From Apopatocola sp963628785 (GTDB lineage Bacteria; Bacillota; Clostridia; Oscillospirales; Oscillospiraceae), in assembly GCA_963628785.1 (NCBI GenBank), contig CAVGGQ010000024.1, positions 1 to 24,715 on the forward strand: a DNA stretch of 24,715 bases, in the 5' to 3' direction. Every line of letters starts with the position of its first letter. Within the stretch, counting starts at the first letter, position 1. The notes beneath the pieces are model-generated. The model had not been told where the DNA came from. It was given only the letters and a program-made list of their open reading frames with translations, and ran no database searches. The position numbers and the translations under genes were made by a program. Positions 1-7,229 of the stretch are shown here, one piece after another.

Positions 1-37
1 GCCTAGGCCAGTATCATGGCCTTATAGGCCTAGAGCA

Positions 38-60
38 AACCACGGGCTTTGCCCGTGGTT
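38..60 (-). terminator. Hairpin terminator after the GNAT gene
   Basis: A perfect 10-bp stem (arms 38-47 and 51-60) closes on a 3-nt loop. Read on the minus strand it follows the GNAT stop by about 35 nt and is followed by TTTGCTCT, a weak U tract. It is probably the terminator of the UDG-DUF2156-GNAT unit. A further inverted repeat (3-9 with 27-33, CTAGGCC/GGCCTAG) lies just beyond it and is unexplained. Confidence 0.5.
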
Positions 61-94
61 ATGATTGTCGGATTCGTATGAATTTGTTGCTGCC

Positions 95-736
95 TCACTC
101 CAGCGCAAGGCCCCAATAGATGGGCTTTGCACCATTTAGACCCATGAGGAACGGCTCGTCGCCGATGGGGGCGGGGAGCGCTTCGCGGACGGTGCGGCCT
201 TCCACGGCGTAGATGTCGCCGTCGTCACCGCAGTAGAACTTCCCAGAAACGGCGAAGAGCTCGAGAATTTCGGGGGTATATTTGGCGTGATGTACGCCTT
301 CGAGCCACTCTTCGCGGCGGGCGTTGTATTCCTCGGCACCGATCTTGTGCAGGAAATGGGGAAGACGCATGCTCGGACGGTAAGAGACCGTCTGCGCATT
401 CATCGTGAGCGCATACCAGCAACGAAGTGTTGCCTCCGCGGGACAGATGTACGCAGGCTCACCTGCTGCGGCGGCCAGCGTCACGGCGCGTCCGTAGCCG
501 CGTCCGCGATACTCGGGCAGCGTCCCGACCGCGTAGATGTACTTCACATCGCCGAACGGCACGGCATACGCCGAGGCGACGATCTTTCTGTCTTCCTCTA
601 CCACGCTCGCCATGCCCAGACGGTAGATGAGGCGGAAGAACGCATCAATGTAGCTGTCCTCGTCGCCGAAAACCACGCGCCAAAGCTCCTTGAGAGCCTC
701 TTCCTCGCCGGGAAGAGAAAACCGCGGCGCGCTCAT
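95..736 (-). CDS. GNAT family N-acetyltransferase
   Basis: This is a 213-residue single-domain GNAT protein, predicted to transfer an acetyl group from acetyl-CoA to an unknown amine in the cytoplasm. The acetyl-CoA loop is visible as RGRGYG at residues 77-82, preceded by the usual beta strand YIYAVGTLPEY. The start at 736 is chosen because it has AAGGAG 5 nt upstream and overlaps the stop of the preceding DUF2156 gene as ATGA, which indicates translational coupling; an in-frame upstream start at 790 would lie well inside that gene. The C-terminal half is less typical of the family. DUF2156 proteins have a related acyltransferase fold, so the pair may act on related substrates, but this is inference. 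Confidence 0.85.
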   Translation of the reverse strand: MSAPRFSLPGEEEALKELWRVVFGDEDSYIDAFFRLIYRLGMASVVEEDRKIVASAYAVPFGDVKYIYAVGTLPEYRGRGYGRAVTLAAAAGEPAYICPAEATLRCWYALTMNAQTVSYRPSMRLPHFLHKIGAEEYNARREEWLEGVHHAKYTPEILELFAVSGKFYCGDDGDIYAVEGRTVREALPAPIGDEPFLMGLNGAKPIYWGLALE

Positions 737-1626
737 AGCTTCTCCTTGCGGAGAGCAGTGTATTTGCTGATCATAAACATCGGATGCCACTCCTCCTTGG
801 CTTTGCGAAGACCGGGCTTGCCCATGTCTTCCTCGCGGTTCAGATACAAAATTTCGGGATAGTCTTTTTGAATATGCCGCGCGAACTCGCGCGCGATCAT
901 CGGGTACGCCCCCGGCACGGAATCGAGCGCTTTCTCGAAATGCACATCCATCGTGTCGGCGCAGAGCCCCTCACCGGCCGTGAACGCCACCGGTTTCCCG
1001 TCCGCATAAAGGATGCCGCCGGTCATGTCGAGCGTGTCCCAGTATTGCATCATGCGGCGGATGGCCTCGTTTTCTTCGGCGTCGCCGCCGTCCTTTTCCT
1101 CGTCCCACGCGCCGAGCAGCACGCGGCAGTCGTCAAATCCGGCCGGCGTAAGAGGCTCATAGTGCCAGTCGTATGTTGATTCAAAGCGGTTGCAGAAGTT
1201 GCGCTTGCTGTGAAGCTTCTTGCCGGCAAGCGTCGCAAACGCTCCGGTGGAATAGACATAGTCAAAATCGTCGCGGTCCTCCGTGAAAGTGAACTCCCCA
1301 GGCATCGCCTGCTCCAGAGCTTCCCTCTGCGGTTCTGTTACACCGTGCAGAGAGAGCGGCAGACCGTGCTCCGCGGCGCGCTCTTCGAGTGCGTGGACGG
1401 CGGCGAGAAGGTCGCCCCGACCGGAGGGATATGCGTAGAACGCCCCCTTCGGGCAGAGATACTCCACGCCGAGCCGGTCCCCAAGCCGGGCGACATTTCG
1501 CCTGCAGAGAATATTCCAGAGAAACACGTTGCCGAAACTGTCCGTGGAGCTACGGGAATTTTCCCACGTGAGAGCTTCTTCGAAAAATACCTTATGCTGC
1601 AGCCCAATCGACTGAAAATCGCTCAT
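733..1626 (-). CDS. DUF2156 (LPG-synthase C-terminal-like) protein
   Basis: The product has 297 residues and matches the DUF2156 family, related to the C-terminal aminoacyl-transferase domain of lysylphosphatidylglycerol synthase (MprF). The hallmark is near the C-terminus, around residues 261-280, with YLNREEDMG followed by GLRKAK and then a K-Y pair. No transmembrane flippase part is present, so it is a soluble stand-alone version; free-standing members have no firmly known substrate. ATG 1626 is chosen over TTG 1632; an AAAGG lies upstream of both. It follows the uracil-DNA glycosylase gene with a 47-nt gap and overlaps the GNAT gene by 4 nt, so the three probably form one unit. An aminoacyl or acyl transfer role is inferred from fold relatives only. 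Confidence 0.85.
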   Translation of the reverse strand: MSDFQSIGLQHKVFFEEALTWENSRSSTDSFGNVFLWNILCRRNVARLGDRLGVEYLCPKGAFYAYPSGRGDLLAAVHALEERAAEHGLPLSLHGVTEPQREALEQAMPGEFTFTEDRDDFDYVYSTGAFATLAGKKLHSKRNFCNRFESTYDWHYEPLTPAGFDDCRVLLGAWDEEKDGGDAEENEAIRRMMQYWDTLDMTGGILYADGKPVAFTAGEGLCADTMDVHFEKALDSVPGAYPMIAREFARHIQKDYPEILYLNREEDMGKPGLRKAKEEWHPMFMISKYTALRKEKL

Positions 1627-1647
1627 AAACAAAAGCCTTTCGTCAAT

Positions 1648-1669
1648 ACCGCACGATGCTGTGTGCGGT
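1648..1669. repeat. Short inverted repeat between UDG and DUF2156 genes
   Basis: ACCGCAC (1648-1654) and GTGCGGT (1663-1669) form a 7-bp stem with an 8-nt loop just after the UDG stop. There is no U tract on either strand, so it is a poor terminator. It may be a processing or attenuation hairpin in the operon. The arms resemble the inner part of the MITE ends found elsewhere in the window, but the match is too short to decide. Confidence 0.4.
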
Positions 1670-1673
1670 GCCG

Positions 1674-2249
1674 TTATATCTTATATAGATGCGTGAGCCG
1701 CTTCGCTTCGCTCCGCAGCGCGCGCAGATCCTCAAATGTTTCGGGGCGCTTGGTGATATCGCGCAGCAGCGCCGACGGATGATAGATGGCCATCACACGA
1801 ACACCGTTGACATCGAACCACTGCCCGTGCTCGCGCGTAATGCGAAAATCGGGCTTGATAATGCCCATCGCGGCGATGCGCCCGAGACACACAATGATTT
1901 TCGGCCGTACCAGATCGAGCTGTGCATCGAGCCAGTGGCGGCACGCTTCCTGCTCGGTGTTGAGCGGATCGCGGTTGTGCGGCGGGCGGCATTTGACAAC
2001 ATTGGCAATGTACACGCGCGAGCGGTCGAGATCGATCATCTCGAGCATATCGTCAAGCAGATGACCGGCCGGGCCGACGAACGGCTCGCCCTGAAGATCT
2101 TCCTGTTCGCCCGGACCTTCGCCGATGAACATCAGCTCGCTCTCGGTGTCGCCGACGCCGAACACGACATGCTGCCGCCCCTGCGAGAGCGGACACTCCC
2201 GGCAGGAAAGACAGCGCTTTTCCAGCGCATCCATTGCATCCAATTTCAT
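1674..2249 (-). CDS. Type 4 uracil-DNA glycosylase
   Basis: The 191-residue protein is a family 4 uracil-DNA glycosylase, which removes uracil from DNA to start base excision repair. Motif A is GEGPGEQED (residues 43-51) followed by GEPFVGPAG, and motif B is HPSALLR (157-163). Cysteines suited to the 4Fe-4S cluster of this family are at 13, 16, 19, 87 and 103, with the expected 15-residue gap between the last two. ATG 2249 is preceded very closely by GGGGAGGG; ATG 2234 is an alternative with looser spacing. A possible promoter (TTGCGT at 2293-2298, TAGAGT at 2269-2274, 18-nt spacer) lies upstream. Length is normal for the family. Confidence 0.92.
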   Translation of the reverse strand: MKLDAMDALEKRCLSCRECPLSQGRQHVVFGVGDTESELMFIGEGPGEQEDLQGEPFVGPAGHLLDDMLEMIDLDRSRVYIANVVKCRPPHNRDPLNTEQEACRHWLDAQLDLVRPKIIVCLGRIAAMGIIKPDFRITREHGQWFDVNGVRVMAIYHPSALLRDITKRPETFEDLRALRSEAKRLTHLYKI

Positions 2250-2310
2250 CCCTCCCCGCAACGCAAATACTCTACCACGCCTTTGGCAAAAACGCAATCG
2301 GTAAATCAAA

Positions 2311-2348
2311 CAAACAAGAAGAGAGGCGCCCGCTTTCGAGCGTCTCCC
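2311..2348 (-). terminator. Terminator after uraA
   Basis: About 40 nt past the uraA stop the minus strand forms a GC-rich hairpin (arms roughly 2321-2332 and 2337-2348, with a 2-nt bulge and tetraloop), followed by TTCTTGTTTGTTTG. It fits an intrinsic terminator for the pyrR-uraA transcript with a broken U tract. Confidence 0.55.
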
Positions 2349-2387
2349 TTCAAGTCGGGTAGATATATCAAGAGAGGTTCAGAGCTA

Positions 2388-3731
2388 TCACACCTGGAAG
2401 TTGACGGAGGTGGAGCCTTCGTCTTCCTGCACAAACTCGTAGTCCTTGCCGGGGAGCACGGCGTTGAGCACGATGCCCACAATGGAAGCCACGGCGAGAC
2501 CGGAGAGGCTGATGGAGCCGAAGCTGATGCTGCCTGCGCCGGAGTAGTTGATGCCGATGGCCAGCACGAGGATGAGGGCGGCAATGATGACATTGCGGGT
2601 GTTGGAGAAGTTGACCTTGTTCTCCACGACATTGCGCACGCCGACGGCGGAGATCATGCCGTAGAGGATGAGGGACACGCCGCCAATGGTCGCGGTGGGC
2701 ATGGCCTGTACAAGAGCGGAGAACTTCGGGCAGAAGGACACGATGACGGCAAACACCGCGGCAATGCGGATGACTCTGGGGTCGTACACGCGGGTCAGTG
2801 CGAGAACGCCGGTGTTTTCGCCGTAGGTGGTGTTCGCGGGAGCGCCGAAGAGAGCGGCGAGAGTGGTTGCAAGACCGTCGCCGAGGAGAGTGCGGTGGAA
2901 ACCAGGGTCGACCATGTAGTTGCGCTCCACAGTGGAGGAAATGGCGCAGATGTCGCCGATGTGCTCGACCATGGTGGCAAGGGACAGAGGAACGATGGTG
3001 AAGATGGCGCTCACGAGAAGGCCGGTGTCAAGATCGGACACGGTGAAGAGATGGAACACGGTGCGGTCCCATACGATCGGGAAGCCAACCCACTTGGCGG
3101 CGCTGACGGCTTCGACAACGGAGGCGCGCTCTGCGGGATCTACGATCAGGGCAAACACATAGGAGCCGAGGACGCCGAGCAGGATGGGAATGATCTTGGC
3201 CATGCCCTTGCCCCACATATTGAAGCCGATGACGATCGCAATCGCGACAACGGCGACGAGCCAGTTGCCGGAGCAGTTCGAAATGGCGGAGGAGGAGAGC
3301 GTCAGACCGATGGCGATGATGATGGGGCCAACAACGATCGGGGGGAAGTAGCGCATGACTTTCCTCACACCGAACGCTTTGAAAAGCGCGGCGAGGATGA
3401 CATACATAAGACCCGCTACCGCCACGCCGACGCAGGCGTAAACGAGAAGCTCGGGCTCACCGTTCGGGGCAATGGCGTTGTAGCCGCCGATGAAAGCAAA
3501 GGAGGAGCCGAGGAACGCGGGAACTTTGCGCTTGGTGATGAGGTGGAAGAGCAGCGTGCCGAGACCCGCAAAGAGAAGCGTGGTGGCGACATCGAGTCCG
3601 GTCAGCGCGGGAACGAGCACCGTGGCGCCAAACATGGCGAACATGTGCTGCAGACCGAGCACCAGCATGCGGGGCGTGCCGAGCGAACGAGCGTCATAGA
3701 TCGCTTCGTTGCCGATTTGTTTTTTGTTCAT
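2388..3731 (-). CDS. uraA: Uracil/xanthine permease (NCS2 family)
   Basis: A 447-residue polytopic membrane protein of the NCS2 nucleobase:cation symporter family, most likely importing uracil. The sequence shows many hydrophobic segments, the early QHMFAMFGATVLVP motif with His29, GPIIIAIGLTL in the middle, and the two family glutamates that bind the uracil ring in UraA, here E256 (TMVEHIGD) and E305 (TTYGENTG). ATG 3731 has AAGGAG 9 nt upstream. It lies 26 nt behind pyrR and so is under the same leader attenuator, which supports uracil over xanthine as the substrate. Length is normal; nothing unusual is seen. Confidence 0.95.
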   Translation of the reverse strand: MNKKQIGNEAIYDARSLGTPRMLVLGLQHMFAMFGATVLVPALTGLDVATTLLFAGLGTLLFHLITKRKVPAFLGSSFAFIGGYNAIAPNGEPELLVYACVGVAVAGLMYVILAALFKAFGVRKVMRYFPPIVVGPIIIAIGLTLSSSAISNCSGNWLVAVVAIAIVIGFNMWGKGMAKIIPILLGVLGSYVFALIVDPAERASVVEAVSAAKWVGFPIVWDRTVFHLFTVSDLDTGLLVSAIFTIVPLSLATMVEHIGDICAISSTVERNYMVDPGFHRTLLGDGLATTLAALFGAPANTTYGENTGVLALTRVYDPRVIRIAAVFAVIVSFCPKFSALVQAMPTATIGGVSLILYGMISAVGVRNVVENKVNFSNTRNVIIAALILVLAIGINYSGAGSISFGSISLSGLAVASIVGIVLNAVLPGKDYEFVQEDEGSTSVNFQV

Positions 3732-3757
3732 AGTCGTTTTCTCCTTATGAAATTTAT

Positions 3758-4297
3758 TTATTCCTTCTCATATATCGAAACGTTGGTTTCGCCGTCGTTC
3801 TCACGAAGGCGGACCGCAACGATCTCGTGCAGGGATGTCGGGATGTTTTTGCCGACAAAATTGGGCTTGATGGGGAACTCGGCGTGACCGCGGTCAATGA
3901 GCGCGAAGAGCTGAATGCGGGCAGGACGGCCGAGGGAGATGAGCGCGTCGATCGCGGCGCGGGCGGTGCGGGTGGTAAAAATAACGTCGTCACAGAGCAC
4001 AACGGTCATTCCGTTTACATCAAACGGAATGTGCGTGTCCGAAACGACGGGTGAATCGGAAACGCTCGTAAGGTCGTCCCGATAAAGAGTGATATCCAGT
4101 TTTCCGACCGGGACGCAAACGCCCTCGATTTTCTCGATGTTGTCGGCAATACGCTCGGCGAGAGGAATGCCGCGGGTCTTAATGCCAATAAGGCAAAGGT
4201 TCTCGGCCCCGTGATTCTTTTCAATGATCTGGTGAGCAATACGCACCAGCGTCCGCTCTACGGCGCCTTCGTCCATAATCTGCGCTTTGAAAATCAT
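3758..4297 (-). CDS. pyrR: Bifunctional PyrR: pyr mRNA-binding attenuator / uracil phosphoribosyltransferase
   Basis: The 179-residue protein is PyrR, which binds pyr leader RNA in response to UMP and in many species also makes UMP from uracil and PRPP. The N-terminus FKAQIMDE is typical, and the PRPP loop is VVLCDDVIFTTRT at residues 99-111. In most PyrR proteins this loop ends TGRT; here the glycine is threonine, which could affect catalysis more than RNA binding. ATG 4297 has AAGGAG 9 nt upstream; a minimal ATG-AGA-TGA reading frame starts 6 nt before it. The gene leads the pyrR-uraA operon, and its own leader carries an attenuator, so autoregulation is expected. Confidence 0.94.
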   Translation of the reverse strand: MIFKAQIMDEGAVERTLVRIAHQIIEKNHGAENLCLIGIKTRGIPLAERIADNIEKIEGVCVPVGKLDITLYRDDLTSVSDSPVVSDTHIPFDVNGMTVVLCDDVIFTTRTARAAIDALISLGRPARIQLFALIDRGHAEFPIKPNFVGKNIPTSLHEIVAVRLRENDGETNVSIYEKE

Positions 4298-4329
4298 CTC
4301 ATTCCGCTCCTTCCGTGCGATTTGGCATC

Positions 4330-4359
4330 AAAAAAACCCTGCCCGGAAACCGGACAAGG
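4330..4359 (-). terminator. Attenuator terminator of the pyrR leader
   Basis: On the minus strand a 10-bp stem (4350-4359 with 4337-4346, including a few G-U pairs) closes on UUU and is followed by seven U (4330-4336). It lies in the leader, about 30 nt before the pyrR start, so it can only be a conditional terminator. Confidence 0.88.
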
Positions 4360-4435
4360 CACAACAGCGCGCAGAGAATGCGCAAATCTATCGGATGACA
4401 CCTTGCCGGCAGCTCCGTACCGACTTAAAGAGGTC
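4350..4435 (-). promoter_or_regulatory. PyrR-type attenuator: binding loop and antiterminator
   Basis: Upstream of the terminator the leader RNA has a hairpin GUCGGU (4419-4424) / GCCGGC (4405-4410) with loop ACGGAGCU, flanked by CUUUAA and AAGG as in known PyrR binding loops. CCGGCAAGG (4401-4409), the 3' side of this hairpin, can instead pair with CCUUGUCCGG (4350-4359), the 5' arm of the terminator, leaving one bulged U. The three structures are mutually exclusive: with UMP-bound PyrR the upper hairpin is held and the terminator forms; without it the antiterminator forms. The pairing is seen directly; the PyrR role is inferred from the downstream genes and loop context. Confidence 0.8.
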
Positions 4436-4447
4436 TTTCTGCAAAAT

Positions 4448-4476
4448 ATACTATCACTCCGCCGCTCCGGTGTCAA
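4448..4476 (-). promoter_or_regulatory. Promoter of pyrR-uraA
   Basis: TTGACA (4471-4476) and TAGTAT (4448-4453) are separated by 17 nt on the minus strand. Transcription would start near 4441, just before the attenuator, giving a leader of about 145 nt. Confidence 0.8.
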
Positions 4477-4571
4477 CGGGAAATTCTGTACAAAATGCAC
4501 CGCGCTCCGCTGCATAATTTCGGAGTATTCCCGATGCTGCCGTCAAACCGTCGATATCGGCACGGAAATAT

Positions 4572-4600
4572 TTGCAACGGCGGCGAATCGGAAGTATAAT
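4572..4600 (+). promoter_or_regulatory. Promoter in front of the ABC transporter relic
   Basis: TTGCAA (4572-4577) and a perfect TATAAT (4595-4600) with a 17-nt spacer stand just before the relic lipoprotein start. The promoter looks intact although the genes behind it are decayed. Confidence 0.7.
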
Positions 4601-4631
4601 ACCCACGATGAAACGTAGGGGCCTGCTTTTG

Positions 4632-5064
4632 ATGAAAAATCGTCTGATCCTCTTTGCCCTGCTGCTCGCGCTTTTGCTCACAATCTTTTCCGGCTGCGCC
4701 GGAGGGACACAAAAGGGCATCACGGGCTGCGAGGACTTTCAATCTCCCGATATGCGCCTCGGCGTGGCGACCGGTTCCCCGGCACATCTCGTTTCGGAGA
4801 TCGTATATCCCTACGACGATCCTCGAAAAATTCGAAGCTGCCGCCGGAAGCAGTTCCTGCGCGGCATATTCAAAGCCGGACTGGAGGCTGTGGATGACGG
4901 CCGGCGCGAAGCGGCGAGCGCCCTCGGCTTGAATCCGGCGGAAACCTTCCGCCGCATCACCCTCCCGCAGGCCGCCGAGCACCGATATCCGCCTGACCTT
5001 CCGCTATTTGGAAAAGCTCGACACGGCTGAGCTCCGCTTCGAAGGCAAGTCTATCCCGGCGGAT
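4632..5064 (+). pseudogene. Relic of an amino-acid ABC transporter (binding protein, permease and ATPase fragments)
   Basis: From ATG 4632 the reading frame gives a lipoprotein signal (MKNRL, long hydrophobic stretch, lipobox FSGC), then about 35 residues like a polar-amino-acid binding protein (RLGVATGSPAHL, compare the family's IGV-x-TG-s). It then passes in frame (4854-4976) into a cytoplasmic-loop piece of an amino-acid permease (GLEAVDDGRREAASALGL followed by RITLPQA, the conserved EAA loop) and stops at 5030. In another frame (4993-5064) a stretch like the Walker-A-distal part of an amino-acid ABC ATPase follows (YLEKLDTAELRFEGKSI). About 430 bp therefore retains pieces of three genes in the usual operon order. 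The first two assignments are fairly secure, the ATPase piece less so. A surviving 132-residue hybrid lipoprotein could still be made. Confidence 0.65.
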
Positions 5065-5163
5065 ATTGCGAGCGGGAGTATGATACGGTATCCGATAAGA
5101 TCGTCCGCACTGTGTCTGAAGAGATGCACTCCGAAGCGGGCCGCCTGACGTTGTCCCTCTGAC

Positions 5164-5192
5164 TTGCAATCAAGGAGAAAATACGATACAAT
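5164..5192 (+). promoter_or_regulatory. Probable pepF promoter, directly before the MITE
   Basis: TTGCAA (5164-5169) and TACAAT (5187-5192) with a 17-nt spacer. The last T of the -10 is the first base of the 4-bp duplication flanking the MITE, so transcription should begin inside or at the edge of the MITE. A second, isolated TATAAT at 5368-5373, past the MITE, has no good -35 element. Confidence 0.6.
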
Positions 5193-5195
5193 AAA

Positions 5196-5354
5196 GGCAG
5201 CACCCCGCAATGTCGCCTGCGGCGCTTTGCGGATCTTTTTCGCCGACTCATTGTCATCAAGCCTTGCCATACACAAAGTATGACTGCGGCTTTCTTCCTT
5301 GATTCGGTAAAAAATCTCTCGCAAATCGCTCTTGCCGAATTATGCGGTGCTGCC
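5196..5354 (+). mobile_element. MITE copy A (159 bp, TAAA target duplication)
   Basis: Inverted ends GGCAGCACC (5196-5204) and GGTGCTGCC (5346-5354) are perfect, and the element is flanked on both sides by TAAA (5192-5195 and 5355-5358). It aligns over its whole length with copy B at 15500-15659. It holds no credible protein gene. Internal stems include CGCC/GGCG near the left end, GCC-AUAC/GUAU-GAC around 5267-5285 with loop ACAAA, and AUUCGG/CCGAAU near the right end. The element lies between the pepF promoter and the pepF start and is probably transcribed as a leader. No transposase is present in the window, so it must be moved in trans. Confidence 0.8.
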
Positions 5355-5433
5355 TAAAACTGAACAATATAATAAAACCGAATGATACTCGGACGGTACT
5401 TTTCCGCACCGACGATGCAAAGGAGAAAAACCG

Positions 5434-7140
5434 ATGGAAGCATTGAAATTTCGCGATATGCCCTATGCCCGCCCGGACGGCGAAGAACTGAAAACATCGA
5501 TCCAAGCCCTTACCGAAAAGCTCAAAGCGTCGGAGAACTACGAATCCGCCAGAGCCGCATTTCTGGAAAAGGAAGAGCTCTCCAAACATATCCGGACCGT
5601 ATACACCCTCGCCATGGTGCGCAACACCATCGACATGCGCGACGCCTTCTACGAAGAGGAGACCCGCTTCTGGAATATGCTCATGCCGGAGCTGCAAGAG
5701 TATCTCCAGCAGTGGACGATGGCGATGCTTGCCTCGCCTTACCGCGCGGAGTTTGAAAAGAAATTCGGCAAGCTGATGTTCCTCAACGCCGAGATCGCCC
5801 TCAAGACCTTCTCTCCGGCCATTATTCCCGAGCTGCAGAAGGAAAGCGGTCTCACGCAGGACTATGATAAGCTCATCGCCTCCGCGCAGATCCCGTTCGA
5901 GGGCGGCGTATATACGCTCTCCCAGCTCTCGCCGTTCAAGACCGATGCGGACGATGCGCGCCGCCTCGCCGCATGAAAAGCCGAGGGCACATGGTATAAA
6001 GAGCACCAGAGCGACCTGGACCGCATTTACGATGAACTCACGCATCTGCGCGACACGATGGGCAAAAAGCTCGGCTACGAAGGCTACACCACGCTCGGCT
6101 ATTACCGCATTGGCCGCAACCGCTACGGAAAGGCCGATGTGGAAAAATTCCGCGCCGCCGTGCGCAAATACCTCGTGCCCGTCGCGGACAGCATCTACCG
6201 CGAGCAGGCCAAGCGCCTCGGCAAGGAGTATCCGCTCTCGTTCGCAGACGCTGCCCTCTCGTTCCGCAGCGGCAACCCGCGCCCGTGCGGCGATGCCGAG
6301 CACATTCTCGCACACGGACAGAAGTTCTATGATGAGCTGAGCGAGGAGACCGGCAAGTTCTTCCGTATGATGCGCTCCCGCGAGCTGCTGGATGTCCTCT
6401 CCACCGAGGGCAAAGCCGCCGGCGGTTACTGCTGCACGCTCCCGGAATATTACGTTCCCTTCATTTTCGCAAACTTCAACGGCACGCAGCACGATGTCGA
6501 AGTCGTGACGCACGAAGCGGGACACGCCTTTGAAGCCTACCTCAACGCATGGCGCGTGCCGATGGACGAGCCGAGCATGGAAGCGTGTGAAGTGCACTCC
6601 ATGTCCATGGAATTCATGGCATGGCCGTGGGCGCAAGGCTTCTTCGGCAAGGACACCCGCAAGTATCTCTACAGCCACCTCGCCGGTGTCGTAACATTCA
6701 TCCCCTACGGCACAATGGTCGATCACTTCCAGCATGTTGTCTACGAAAAGCCGGATATGACCCCGGAGGAGCGCCACGGCGTCTGGAAAAAACTGCTCGG
6801 CATCTATATGCCGTGGATGAAGCTTGACGGAGATATCCCGTTCTATTCCGACGGCGAAGGCTGGCAGCGTCAGCTCCACATCTACGACAGCCCGTTCTAC
6901 TACATTGACTACTGCCTTGCGCAGACGGTCGCACTCGAGATCTGGGCGATGCTGCAGAAAGACCGCGATACTGCCTGGGAACACTACATGGCCTACACGC
7001 GCCAGGGCGGCAGCGAGGTATTCACCACCCTCCTCAAAAACGCCGGACTCGAAAGCCCATTCGATGAGAACTGTCTGCGCACCGTATGCGAGACCGCCAA
7101 AACCTGGCTCGATAACTTCGACCTCACCGGCATCGAATGA
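5434..7140 (+). pseudogene. M3 family oligoendopeptidase (PepF-like) with one in-frame TGA
   Basis: The sequence encodes a 568-residue cytoplasmic zinc peptidase of family M3, of the type that trims short peptides. The frame starts at ATG 5434 with AAAGGAG 7 nt upstream, but codon 181 (5974-5976) is TGA; the downstream part (KAEGTWYKEH onward) continues in exactly the same frame to the normal stop at 7140. The zinc motif HEAGH is at 360-364 and the third-ligand helix (SMEACEVHSMSMEF) follows about 20 residues later, so the catalytic half is intact but lies after the TGA. No ribosome site precedes ATG 6058, so re-initiation looks weak. TGA ends most genes here, so it is not globally recoded. 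A nonsense mutation or sequence error is most likely; leaky readthrough cannot be excluded. Confidence 0.88.
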
Positions 7141-7229
7141 ACGAACTGCCGGTCGGATGCGTCTGTTAATTGACCGGCGAATACATCATACGGCGCATAT
7201 CTTCCTTTGGCGCCGCAAAGGACATCTGC

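Noticed and set aside
1648..1669. Inverted repeat as an internally deleted third MITE copy
   Set aside because: Only about 7 bp per arm resemble the MITE ends and there are no flanking 4-bp duplications.
1689..3887. Long plus-strand open frame of 732 codons
   Set aside because: It runs antisense across the glycosylase and uraA genes and yields a low-complexity, His/Glu/Gly-rich product; it reflects GC-rich codon use of the real genes.
4497..4556. Possible degenerate MITE end near CCGAAATTATGCAGCGG (minus strand)
   Set aside because: The resemblance covers about 12 bp only and lies partly upstream of the pyrR promoter; no second end is found.
5974..6020. TGA in pepF as a selenocysteine codon, prompted by yedF in the window
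   Set aside because: M3 peptidases have no redox cysteine in this helical region, and I see no convincing stem-loop with an apical guanine just after the TGA.
5257..6984. Minus-strand open frame of 575 codons over pepF
   Set aside because: Antisense shadow of the M3 peptidase; no ribosome site and compositionally odd.
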